This document shows positions 57,474-64,000 of a stretch of DNA of 64,000 bases, in pieces. A model generated the notes under the pieces. That model saw only the letters and a list, made by a program, of their open reading frames with translations. It did no database searches and was not told where the DNA came from. The stretch is from contig NZ_JACSQJ010000002.1 in assembly GCF_014836665.1 (NCBI RefSeq), positions 469,252-533,251 on the forward strand, given 5' to 3'. The DNA comes from Luteimonas colneyensis. GTDB lineage: Bacteria; Pseudomonadota; Gammaproteobacteria; Xanthomonadales; Xanthomonadaceae. Made by a program: the position numbers and the translations under genes. How positions within the stretch are numbered: the stretch's first letter is position 1; every line of letters begins with the position of its first letter.

Positions 57474-57585
57474 GCCTAACGCCTAAGTTAAGCCGAGACG
57501 CGTAGTGGAGCAAAGCACATGGCAAGCTGTATCTGCCATGTGCTTTGCGGAACGAAGCGGCTTCGGCTTGAACGCATTGTTAGGC
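57474..57585 (-). repeat. attC site, 112 bp (cassettes 4/5)
   Basis: GCCTAAC (57474-57480) and GTTAGGC (57579-57585), inner AGTTAAGCCGAG and CTTCGGCTTGAACG, centre ACATGGCAAGCTGTATCTGC. The TAA of cassette 4 lies in the right core. Confidence 0.92.
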
Positions 57586-58260
57586 GCGCCCGCCGCCAAC
57601 GTTGTAAGGCTTAAGCAAGAGCTTGCCGTCCGCTACGTCTTGAGCGAATTGCTCTGCAATCTGTTCCGCTCTGGCCTCCAGTTGAGCAGCCATCGCCGCT
57701 AAGTACTTGACATGCCCCTCGAGCTTCTTCAGCTCTTCACGAACGTTAGATACGGGCATGAGTCCGTACTGCATGTTCGCCTCATCGTTCTCCTCAAACT
57801 TCACTGCGTCCATCGGAATCTTTTGATTGCTTAGGCTCGCCGTGAAAAAAATCAAGGCGTCATGACCAAGAACCCGCCGGCCAGCCCAGTGCGCGAACAT
57901 ATGGCGGAGGTGGCGATGCTGCACGAGGATCTCTGCAGCCTTCCGGATCCCCTCCGCCAAATCAAGATTCCAAGTGCAGGTCTCAGCGCAGGCCATGAGG
58001 TGATCCAGCGCGTCTTTGTCATTAAGCTTTAGCGCGAACTCGGTCGGAACGCCCTTCCTGATGTGAGTGAGGTGGTTGATCACTCGCCGCGACTCAAGGT
58101 CGGCGAAGCAGTACGTCTGAACAAATCTCCCGATCAACTCGTACTCTTGAGCTGAGAGTGGGTGAGAGTCATTTATGACATGACCTAGAGACATTCTCGC
58201 TTTGAGCAAACCGTCTGTCTCAAGGTCAGCCCGAGTCAGCGCCATTGTGTCCGGTCCCAT
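57580..58260 (-). CDS. Hypothetical protein with RxxxxH motif (cassette 4)
   Basis: A 226-residue, mostly helical soluble protein. LVQHRHLRHMFAHWAGRR has R119-x4-H124 in a helix, reminiscent of the HEPN nuclease motif, and residues 180-215 form a coiled coil (ELKKLEGHVKYLAAMAAQLE). Starts at ATG 58260 (58245 is an alternative). A HEPN link is a guess; the family is not recognised. Confidence 0.6.
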   Translation of the reverse strand: MGPDTMALTRADLETDGLLKARMSLGHVINDSHPLSAQEYELIGRFVQTYCFADLESRRVINHLTHIRKGVPTEFALKLNDKDALDHLMACAETCTWNLDLAEGIRKAAEILVQHRHLRHMFAHWAGRRVLGHDALIFFTASLSNQKIPMDAVKFEENDEANMQYGLMPVSNVREELKKLEGHVKYLAAMAAQLEARAEQIAEQFAQDVADGKLLLKPYNVGGGRA

Positions 58261-58287
58261 TTCAAGCTCGCCATGACAGTTTCCAGC

Positions 58288-58399
58288 GCCTAACACCTAA
58301 GTTAAGCCGACCCGCGCAGTGGAGTGGACCAGGTGGCAAGCTTTACCTGCCGCCTGGGCCGCGTAACGAAGCGGGTTCGGCTTGAACGCATTGTTAGGC
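58288..58399 (-). repeat. attC site, 112 bp (cassettes 3/4)
   Basis: GCCTAAC (58288-58294) and GTTAGGC (58393-58399), inner AGTTAAGCCGACC and GGTTCGGCTTGAACG, centre GTGGCAAGCTTTACCTGCC. Cassette 3 ends with TAA in the right core. Confidence 0.92.
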
Positions 58400-58687
58400 C
58401 GCGACACCGAAAAAGGTACCGAGCAGTAGGAGGCCTTGTACGGCGAGGGCCCCCGTGACGAAGTGCCACACTGGTCTCCGCGGATAGACCCGGTGCACAA
58501 AGAATCTGAGCGCCTTGGAATAGATGAACGTGTAGAGGAAGAACGCTGCGGAGAGGATGACAAGTGTGGCGCCAGGAAACCACGAGGCCGCCATGAGTCC
58601 TACGAAAACTGCCCAGAGATAGAAAGGGATGCCCAGCACTAGCATGATATTCGTGCCGAGCTTGGGCATCTGCGTGTAGATGAGCAT
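58394..58687 (-). CDS. Three-helix membrane protein (cassette 3)
   Basis: A 97-residue protein with membrane segments at about 15-35, 38-58 and 76-95. Starts MLIYTQMPKLGTNIMLVLGI, ends GTFFGVAA. ATG 58687 is 16 nt inside the cassette, a usual distance. No family recognised. Confidence 0.65.
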   Translation of the reverse strand: MLIYTQMPKLGTNIMLVLGIPFYLWAVFVGLMAASWFPGATLVILSAAFFLYTFIYSKALRFFVHRVYPRRPVWHFVTGALAVQGLLLLGTFFGVAA

Positions 58688-58702
58688 CGAAGCCTCCGAG
58701 CG

Positions 58703-58814
58703 GCCTAACACCAGAGTTAAGCCGAGCAGCGTAGTGAAGCGAAACACATGGCAAGCTTTACCTGCCATGTGTTTTGCGTAACGAAGCGGATTCGGCTTGA
58801 ACGACTTGTTAGGC
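58703..58814 (-). repeat. attC site, 112 bp (cassettes 2/3)
   Basis: GCCTAAC (58703-58709) and GTTAGGC (58808-58814), inner AGTTAAGCCGAGC and ATTCGGCTTGAACG, centre ACATGGCAAGCTTTACCTGC. Confidence 0.92.
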
Positions 58815-59138
58815 CGCCGCTGCCCGGCACTTATGCCCGACCCGCGACGGCCCAACCCATGAGCAGAACAGTACAACAAGTCTTGCTGGAGAGCTCGACC
58901 TGGCGCGTGGCGCGAGCGAAGCCTAGAAGATCAAGTCGCGCGGCCAAGAACCCTCACCGCGCACTGCCCGAAGCCGACGCGGCGGGTCGAATCTTGCCGA
59001 GAGTCGCGCCTGGCCGAAGCCGAGTTGTTGCAGGGCTGACTGCCGACGCCCGCACCGCGCGTGCGAGGTGCAAACGCTGCGGATCAGCGCGGCGCTACAG
59101 ATCGCCTGGAACCTGGCAGCAACAGTGCGGGAAACAAG
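58815..59138 (-). other. Cassette 2, no convincing gene
   Basis: A 324-bp cassette body related to cassette 7 along most of its length. The only long minus-strand frame (58923-59147, 74 codons) starts inside attC and is broken in the cassette 7 copy. A plus-strand frame crosses both attC sites and is not credible. Confidence 0.6.
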
Positions 59139-59250
59139 GCCTAACACCTAAGTTAAGCCGCGCCGCAGCGGGGCGTGAAGCACATGGCAAGCTTTCTTTG
59201 CCATGTGGTTTGCGCCCCGATGCGGTGTCGGCTTGAACGCATTGTTAGGC
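59139..59250 (-). repeat. attC site, 112 bp (cassettes 1/2)
   Basis: GCCTAAC (59139-59145) and GTTAGGC (59244-59250), inner AGTTAAGCCGCGCC and TGTCGGCTTGAACG, centre ACATGGCAAGCTTTCTTTGC. Confidence 0.9.
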
Positions 59251-59254
59251 CGCG

Positions 59255-59638
59255 CTACCGCGACTGCCACAGCACGACCGGATCCATTGTCCCGCCAGGT
59301 AGCAGCAAAATGTCTTTGCCACCGTCCACTGTCCGAGGCTGAACAAGGAGAGTGACCTTATCGTCCCCACAGCCTGCAAGATGTATCCGCCCCCGGCCTC
59401 CGTCCAGAACGATGCCCATTGGCCGAAGATCCGAGAAGGCCGCTGATTGGTCAGCACCGTCGAGGAACTTCATATCCGGACTACCGAGTCCAAGGTCCTC
59501 CATGTCTTGGTAAACCTGCGTAAGTCTCTCTTGCGACAAACCCTTGGCAAGAGCTAACGCTTCCTCTTTGCACCCGCATGATCCACAGGCACTCAGTAGC
59601 AGAGCCAGAAGAGCAGTTGCAAATGTTCGAGAGCGCAT
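59255..59638 (-). CDS. Small lipoprotein (cassette 1, next to attI)
   Basis: A 127-residue lipoprotein with lipobox LSAC (Cys18) followed by a Cys-rich patch (GSCGCKEE). The mature part has GIVLDGGRGRIHLAGC and ends GTMDPVVLWQSR. No family recognised. Being first after attI, it is the most likely cassette to be expressed from an array promoter. Confidence 0.7.
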   Translation of the reverse strand: MRSRTFATALLALLLSACGSCGCKEEALALAKGLSQERLTQVYQDMEDLGLGSPDMKFLDGADQSAAFSDLRPMGIVLDGGRGRIHLAGCGDDKVTLLVQPRTVDGGKDILLLPGGTMDPVVLWQSR

Positions 59639-59646
59639 GATGAGCG

Positions 59647-59735
59647 GCCTAACACTAAGTAAGCCTCAAAAATGAGGCGGTAAAAGAGATGTTGTCGGAC
59701 AAAAGCCCGGAAATGAAGCGGTAACGCTTACCGCC
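59647..59735 (-). other. attI-like site with direct repeats
   Basis: GCCTAAC at 59647-59653 (GTTAGGC on the array strand) ends the array. To its right there is no attC stem; instead there are two direct repeats, AAATGAGGCGGTAA (59670-59683) and AAATGAAGCGGTAA (59711-59724), 41 bp apart, plus a GCGGTAA-CGC-TTACCGC palindrome. Accessory direct repeats are known from attI sites of integrons. Confidence 0.65.
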
Positions 59736-59802
59736 CCGAAACTGCCGGTATGCACCTGGCACGCCAGCAGGCCCCGAATCCCGCAGCCCCTGGTCCCGCC
59801 GC

Positions 59803-60249
59803 TTACCGACGAATATCCAACAACTCCACCTCGAACACCAGCGAGGCCCCCGGCGGGATCACGCCGCCCGCGCCTTTTTTGCCATAGCCCAGATCCGCCG
59901 GGATCAGCAGTTCGCGCTTGCCGCCCACCCGCATCCCGGCCACGCCTTCGTCCCATCCCCGGATCACCCTGCCCGCGCCCAGCATGAAGACGAACGGCTG
60001 TCCGCGGTCCACGGAGCTGTCGAATTTAGCGCCGCGCCTGTCGGCGGCCTTCGCGTCGTACAGCCAGCCCGTGTAGTGCACGCTGACTTCATCGCCGGCT
60101 TTGGCGGGGTCACCGCGGCCTTCGACGACGTCGATGCGCTGGAATTCGCCGACGTCACCGCCGGTGTAGGGCGGCGGGGCCTTGCCGCAGGCAGCGAGTG
60201 CGAACAGGCAGGCAAGCGCCGCGGCGGCGCGGCTCAGGCGGTGGGTCAT
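59803..60249 (-). CDS. FKBP-type peptidyl-prolyl isomerase lipoprotein
   Basis: A 148-residue protein with a lipobox (LAAC, Cys21). [53 protein letters not shown] and [14 protein letters not shown] are the complete FKBP fold. It helps protein folding in the envelope. It adjoins the attI-like end, in the place where an integrase gene would be expected. Confidence 0.92.
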   Translation of the reverse strand: MTHRLSRAAAALACLFALAACGKAPPPYTGGDVGEFQRIDVVEGRGDPAKAGDEVSVHYTGWLYDAKAADRRGAKFDSSVDRGQPFVFMLGAGRVIRGWDEGVAGMRVGGKRELLIPADLGYGKKGAGGVIPPGASLVFEVELLDIRR

Positions 60250-60291
60250 GCGGGGCGGCTCCTTCGGATCGAGCCGTGAGGGTAGCCCGGC

Positions 60292-60831
60292 TCAGGCGGC
60301 GATGCGTACGTCCGGCCGCACCGCCAGGCTGCCGCGGTCGCCCATCAGCTGTAGCTCGCCGTCCTGCACCAGCACGTTCAGGCGCATGCCGCGCTCGCCC
60401 AGGGCGGCCAGCTGCTCCGGCACGTCGGCCGGCAGCGCCAGCACGGTGAGGTTCTTCAGCCGCGACAGGGTTGCGGCGTTCTTCTCCCACCAGATGTCCG
60501 AGGCGCGGCCGCCATAGTTCAGCACCACCACCTGGCGGGCACGCGCGCTGGCCTTGCGGATGCGGGATTCATCGGGGTGCCCGAGCTCGATCCACAGTTC
60601 GACGTCGCCGGTGTAGTCGCGCTTCCACAGCGCCGGCTCGTCCTCGTCGCTCAGGCCGCGGCCGAACTCCAGGCGTTCGTCGGCGTACAGGGCGAAGGCC
60701 AGCAGCCGCACCATCAGGCGCTCGTCGGTTTCCGACGGGTGCTGGGCCAGCACCAGGTTGTGGGTGGCGTAGTAGTGCCGATCCATGTCGCTGATCTGCA
60801 GTTCGGCCTTGACGACGGTGGACTTGGGCAT
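60292..60831 (-). CDS. yaeQ: YaeQ family protein
   Basis: A 179-residue protein; MPKSTVVKAELQISDMDRHYY, ETDERLMVRLLAFALYA, GLSDEDEPALWKRDYTGDVELWI, ELGHPDESRIRKAS and a VVVLNYGG strand identify YaeQ, a PD-(D/E)XK-fold family of unknown function once tied to RfaH-independent haemolysin expression. The gene is 4 bp after the EEP gene. Confidence 0.93.
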   Translation of the reverse strand: MPKSTVVKAELQISDMDRHYYATHNLVLAQHPSETDERLMVRLLAFALYADERLEFGRGLSDEDEPALWKRDYTGDVELWIELGHPDESRIRKASARARQVVVLNYGGRASDIWWEKNAATLSRLKNLTVLALPADVPEQLAALGERGMRLNVLVQDGELQLMGDRGSLAVRPDVRIAA

Positions 60832-60835
60832 GGGC

Positions 60836-61669
60836 TCAGCGTTTGAGGGCGGCGGGCGGCACGTCGAGCTCCACCGACAGCGCCAGGTGGTCCGAGAACG
60901 CGGCCGGAAAGGCCTGCATGTCGCGGCAGCCGAGGCCGTCGCTCACCAGGATGTGGTCGATTGCCTTTTGCGGCTTCCAGCTCGGGAAGGTGTGCACCAT
61001 GCACGCCGGCGGCTGCAGGCGGGTCTGGCGGAACAGGCTGGCCATCTCGGGGCGGTCGACGGTGCAGTTGAAGTCGCCCATCAGCACGGCGTGCGGGGTG
61101 TCGGCCAGCAGTTCGGCGATGAACGACAGCTGCGAAGCCCGCGACTGCGCGCCCAGCGACAGGTGGGCCACGGCGATGGTCAGGCCGTCGTCGCCCTCGC
61201 CGAACCTCGCCACCAGCACGCCGCGGCCGGAGATGCGGCCGGGCAGGGAGTGCACGGCGATGTCCAGCGGCTCGAACTTGCTCAGCAGGCCGTTGGCGCT
61301 GGAGGCGAACTGGCCCACGCGGCGGTTGGGCTGGTGGGTCCAGTAGTCGAAGCCGCCGCGTTCGGCCAGATAGTGGGTCTGGTTGGTGAAGCCGGAGCGC
61401 CAGCTGCCGGGATCGGCCTCCTGCAGGCCGACGATGTCGTGGCGGCCGGCCAGCTTGGCAATGGCGTCCAGCATGCCGCGCTTGTTGCCCATCGGCAGCA
61501 CGTGCGACCAGCTGCGGGTGGCGTAGTCGCTGTAGCGGCGGGTGCTCGAGCCGGCCTGGATGTTGGCGCTGAGCAGCTTCAGCCGCTGCGCGACGCCGTC
61601 GGCGCCGGCAGCGGGGTCGGGCGCGGCCGCGTCGGCCCGCGCCCGGATGCCGGGGTCAGAGGCTGCCAC
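60836..61669 (-). CDS. Endonuclease/exonuclease/phosphatase family protein
   Basis: A 277-residue member of the EEP superfamily. LLSANIQAG, IVGLQEADPG, HAVLMGDFNCTVD, KAIDHILVS and FSDHLALSVEL are the metal and catalytic motifs. N-terminal 20 residues are Ala/Pro-rich. Could act on phosphodiesters such as lipids or nucleic acids; no signal peptide. Overlaps the upstream dsbA-like gene by 14 bp and is 4 bp before yaeQ, so one operon. Confidence 0.85.
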   Translation of the reverse strand: MAASDPGIRARADAAAPDPAAGADGVAQRLKLLSANIQAGSSTRRYSDYATRSWSHVLPMGNKRGMLDAIAKLAGRHDIVGLQEADPGSWRSGFTNQTHYLAERGGFDYWTHQPNRRVGQFASSANGLLSKFEPLDIAVHSLPGRISGRGVLVARFGEGDDGLTIAVAHLSLGAQSRASQLSFIAELLADTPHAVLMGDFNCTVDRPEMASLFRQTRLQPPACMVHTFPSWKPQKAIDHILVSDGLGCRDMQAFPAAFSDHLALSVELDVPPAALKR

Positions 61670-62516
61670 CGGCCTGGGTCGCGGCGCGCTCGCGCACGAT
61701 CAGCTGGTCGGTGATGCGCAGGATATCCTCGAGGGTGCGGCCGCGCACGCGGTACTTGCCGTTGACGATCACGGTCGGGGTGGCGTCGATGCCGCTGCGC
61801 GCCATGAACTGCCGGGTGCGCGCGATCTGGGCCTTCACCGCGAAGCTGTCGATGGTGCCCTTGAGCTGGGCGGCGTTGGCGCCGTGCTTGGCCATGACGG
61901 CGATGATCTCGTCGGCGCTGGCGTTCGGGCGCAGGCTGCGCTCGATGTGCATGGCGTTGAACAGGGGGGTGTGCACGCGGTCGATCACGCCGTTGGCCTC
62001 GGCGGCGAAGAAGGCCGGGCCGAAGTTGTCCTGGTCGCTGAAGGCGGCCGGCAGCATGGTGAAGCGGACGTCGGACGGCAGGCGCTTCTTCCAGGCGCCG
62101 ACCAGCGGGTCGAACGCCGCGCAGTGGCCGCAGGAATAGGCGAACACCTCGACCACTTCCACCTGGCCGTTGAGCGGGGCGAAGGGCTGGCCGCCGGGGA
62201 TCTCGACGTAGTCGGTGCCGGGCACCAGGGCCGGGCCCTGGGCGGCGGCCTGCGTGGCGGCGGCGATCGCGGCTTCGTCGGCGGCGGGGTCGGCCGCGGC
62301 CGGAGCCGGGGCGCCCTCGGTGGCTTCGGCGGCCGGGGCCTCGCTGCCGTCGACGGCGGGCGCGGCGGTGTCGGCGGGCTCGTCGGCCACCGGGGCGGTG
62401 GCTTCGGCGGGGGCCGCCGGGGCCGGCGCGGCGTCGGGCGTCGCGGGCGTTTCGCCGCCGCCGCAGGCGACGAGCATCAGGCTCAGGAGCAGGGGGGCGA
62501 GGAGGCGCTTGGTCAT
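61656..62516 (-). CDS. DsbA-type thiol oxidase lipoprotein with Ala/Pro linker
   Basis: A 286-residue protein. Lipobox LVAC (Cys18), then a 70-residue Ala/Pro/Glu linker, then a DsbA fold with the CGHC active site at 129-132 (EVFAYSCGHCAAFD) and cis-Pro in IDATPTVIVNGKYRV. It would introduce disulfides at the membrane. A second DsbA gene (CHAC) lies just upstream. The pair is a tandem duplication with one copy turned into a lipoprotein. Confidence 0.88.
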   Translation of the reverse strand: MTKRLLAPLLLSLMLVACGGGETPATPDAAPAPAAPAEATAPVADEPADTAAPAVDGSEAPAAEATEGAPAPAAADPAADEAAIAAATQAAAQGPALVPGTDYVEIPGGQPFAPLNGQVEVVEVFAYSCGHCAAFDPLVGAWKKRLPSDVRFTMLPAAFSDQDNFGPAFFAAEANGVIDRVHTPLFNAMHIERSLRPNASADEIIAVMAKHGANAAQLKGTIDSFAVKAQIARTRQFMARSGIDATPTVIVNGKYRVRGRTLEDILRITDQLIVRERAATQAGGSL

Positions 62517-62548
62517 GGTGTGCACTCGTTGTGTTGCGGATGCGGGAA

Positions 62549-63199
62549 TCAGCGGGTGCCGGCAGCGCGCTCGCGCGCGACCAGCAGGTCGGTAATGCGG
62601 AGCAGGTCGCCGTAGCTGCGGCCGATGACGCGGTAGCGGCCGTTCACGATCATCGTCGGCGTGGCCTCCACGCCCGACGCCATCATGAAGTCGCGCGCGG
62701 CTTCCATGCGTGCGTCGGTCTCCGGCGAACGCATCGCCGCGAGCACCTGCGCGCGGTCGAGGCCGAAGCCGGCGTACAGCGCGGCGTATTCGTCCACCGA
62801 GGCGCCGCGCGCCGGCAGCGACTGCTCGACGTGGATGGCGCGGAAGGTGGGTTCATGCGTCTTCGACAGCGCGCCCAGCGATTCCGCGGCGAAGTATGCG
62901 CGCGCGCCGACGTCGTTCTGCGTGAACGCGCCGGGCAGGTAGCGGAAGGCGACGTCGGCGGGCAGGTCGCGCTGCCAGCGGCCGACCATCGGCTGGAAGT
63001 CGTTGCAGGCGTGGCACCAGTAGGCGAACACCTCCACCACTTCGACCTTGCCGGGTTCGAACTTCAGCGGCTGTCCGCCGGGAATCACCACGTAGTCGTG
63101 GCCCTCGACCAGGCCGTCGCCGGCGCGCGCGGCCGCGGGCAGCCACGCCAGGGCGGCGAAGGCGAGGACGAGCAGGGCGGTGGACAGTCGCTGGATCAT
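62549..63199 (-). CDS. dsbA: Thiol:disulfide interchange protein DsbA
   Basis: A 216-residue periplasmic protein; signal peptide 1-26, active site C62-H-A-C65 (EVFAYWCHACNDFQP), cis-Pro in VEATPTMIVNGRYRV. CHAC instead of CPHC predicts a somewhat different redox potential. It lies 32 bp upstream of the lipoprotein copy on the same strand. Confidence 0.9.
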   Translation of the reverse strand: MIQRLSTALLVLAFAALAWLPAAARAGDGLVEGHDYVVIPGGQPLKFEPGKVEVVEVFAYWCHACNDFQPMVGRWQRDLPADVAFRYLPGAFTQNDVGARAYFAAESLGALSKTHEPTFRAIHVEQSLPARGASVDEYAALYAGFGLDRAQVLAAMRSPETDARMEAARDFMMASGVEATPTMIVNGRYRVIGRSYGDLLRITDLLVARERAAGTR

Positions 63200-63217
63200 C
63201 GGCAGGGAGCCTCGACG

Positions 63218-63254
63218 GAAACAAAAGCGCCGGCAGGGGAGCCTGGCCGGCGCT
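63218..63254 (-). terminator. Rho-independent terminator after the cytochrome c gene
   Basis: On the minus strand AGCGCCGGC pairs with GCCGGCGCT and is followed by TTTTGTTT. It separates the cytochrome c gene from dsbA. Confidence 0.88.
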
Positions 63255-63303
63255 GCGGATCACGCATTGTGCAGGGCGCCGGTGGACGGCCGCCGGACCT
63301 GGG

Positions 63304-64000
63304 TCACGGGGCCTGCTGGACGTCCGTCGCCGGGGCGGTGGCGTCTTCGGCCGGGGCCGGCGCGGCGCCCTCGGTGCCTTCGGTGCCTTCCACGGCGTCC
63401 GTCCCTTCGGCCGGCGCGGTGCCTTCGGCGGCGGCGTCGGCCGGCGCGGCCTCGGCGGCCGGCGCGGGGGCAGCCGCCGGCATCGCGGCGATCGCGGCCA
63501 GGGTGGCGGCGTCGGGACGCTGGTGCAGGCCCTGCATGTAGCTCGACAGGGCGCCGATCTCTTCGTCGGTCAGCTGGCTGGCGATCGAGGCCATGATGTC
63601 GAACATGCCGGTGTCGCGCTCGGTGGTGGTGCCGGCGCGGTACTCCTGCAGGCGCCGCGCGGTGTACCAGGACTGCTGGCCGCCGACGAGCGGGTAGGCC
63701 GGGCCCGGGTTGCCACCGCCGCTGGGGCCGTGGCAGGCCATGCAGGCCGGGATGCCGCGTTCGAAATCGCCCTGGCGGAACAGCTGCTGGCCGATCTCGT
63801 AGAACTTCATGCCTTCGTAGCGGCCTTCGGCGACCAGGGTGTCGTCGGCGATGCCGGCCGACTTCGCCTGGGTGGCGAAGTGGGCGCCGACGTCGCGCAT
63901 GTCCTGCGCCGACAGCATCGAGGCGAAGGGCTGCATGATCGCGTTCGCGCGCTCGCCGCTCTTGAACAGCGCCAGCTGGCGGGCCAGGTAGGCCTCGCTC
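63304..64000 (-). CDS. Diheme cytochrome c (c4 type), C-terminal part
   Basis: The gene runs off the right edge; 231 codons are present. Upstream of the Met at 63936 the frame continues (SEAYLARQLALFKSGERAN). The second heme motif CMACH lies in GIPACMACHGPSGGG, with the axial Met in a later helix (FDIMASIA...). The last about 55 residues are an Ala/Pro/Glu tail with repeated EGTE units. c4 cytochromes carry electrons to terminal oxidases such as the one encoded here at 20-28 kb. Confidence 0.85.
   Translation of the reverse strand, partial: SEAYLARQLALFKSGERANAIMQPFASMLSAQDMRDVGAHFATQAKSAGIADDTLVAEGRYEGMKFYEIGQQLFRQGDFERGIPACMACHGPSGGGNPGPAYPLVGGQQSWYTARRLQEYRAGTTTERDTGMFDIMASIASQLTDEEIGALSSYMQGLHQRPDAATLAAIAAMPAAAPAPAAEAAPADAAAEGTAPAEGTDAVEGTEGTEGAAPAPAEDATAPATDVQQAP

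Larger units (their letters stand above)
54298..59735 (-). mobile_element. Sedentary integron-type gene-cassette array without adjacent integrase
   Basis: Eleven small cassettes separated by attC sites that share RYYYAAC...GTTRRRY cores and inner GTTAAGCCG/CGGCTTGAAC boxes. Recognisable genes are on the minus strand, several with TAA stops inside the attC core, the usual integron arrangement. The right end is an attI-like site. No intI gene is found on either side in the window; the next gene on the right is an FKBP lipoprotein. This is either an array that lost its integrase or a CALIN (cluster of attC sites lacking an integrase). Base composition is clearly more AT-rich than the flanks. Confidence 0.88.

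Noticed and set aside
58748..59236. Plus-strand 162-codon ORF across cassette 2
   Set aside because: It reads through both attC sites and against the direction of the array, with no homology-like features.
54298..59653. Regularly spaced palindromic repeats as a CRISPR array
   Set aside because: Repeats are 60-112 bp, imperfectly conserved, have attC cores, and the spacers are gene-sized with ORFs; no cas genes.
59654..59802. Integrase gene remnant next to the attI-like site
   Set aside because: Only about 150 bp is available and no tyrosine-recombinase motif can be read on either strand.

Overview
This window is a high-GC stretch of a gammaproteobacterial chromosome that looks like the Xanthomonadaceae/Lysobacteraceae (Lysobacter, Luteimonas, Xanthomonas relatives). 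The reasons are the gene content and order (rpsU-yqeY-brkB-dnaG facing tsaD-folB-folK-pteridine reductase-MidA-VanZ-cca-slt, and a complete caa3/aa3-type cox operon), a two-domain PutA without a DNA-binding domain, TonB-receptor and FadL-type outer membrane proteins, and GTAG-headed REP palindromes like those known from Stenotrophomonas and Xanthomonas. No genus can be fixed from the sequence alone. There are no rRNA or convincing tRNA genes.

Layout. 1-16.9 kb: tail of a cytochrome c peroxidase, xthA, a murein-recycling pair (ampG, anmK), an M23 endopeptidase, tyrS, a MAPEG protein, a secreted M28 peptidase, a repeat-built secreted protein, then gpmI-envC-ctpA, a rhomboid protease and a FadL-like porin closed by a strong terminator. 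16.9-28.4 kb: putA, then the cytochrome oxidase operon (ctaC, ctaD, a 43-codon membrane ORF, ctaG, ctaE, SURF1, an SCO-like protein, ctaA, ctaB). 28.5-31.4 kb is an accessory patch: a TonB-C-like secreted protein, a miniature tail-only paralogue of it, and a probable nuclease toxin with a YezG-like immunity partner. 31.6-49.4 kb is housekeeping again: dnaG, brkB, yqeY, rpsU on the minus strand; tsaD, folB, mscS, folK, midA, vanZ on the plus strand; cca and slt; a TSUP permease; a TonB-dependent receptor. 49.4-54.0 kb holds small accessory genes: GNAT, a broken HAD phosphatase, VOC, TspO, MAPEG, an aminoglycoside-nucleotidyltransferase-like protein fused to a VOC domain, CSD-DUF1294 and a lipocalin.

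54.3-59.7 kb is the most unusual part: a sedentary integron-type gene-cassette array. Eleven small cassettes, all transcribed leftwards where a gene is recognisable, are separated by attC recombination sites of two exact sizes (60 bp and 112 bp). Gene stop codons often lie inside the attC core. The right end is an attI-like site with two 14-bp direct repeats, but no integrase gene is next to it in the window, and the attC sites furthest from attI are decayed. The cassettes encode small membrane, secreted and lipoprotein products, a PD-(D/E)XK-like nuclease, a DUF1801 protein, and two related cassettes with no convincing ORF.

The right edge (59.8-64 kb) returns to conserved genes: an FKBP lipoprotein, YaeQ, an EEP-family phosphodiesterase, two DsbA-type thiol oxidases (one a lipoprotein with a long Ala/Pro linker) and part of a diheme cytochrome c.
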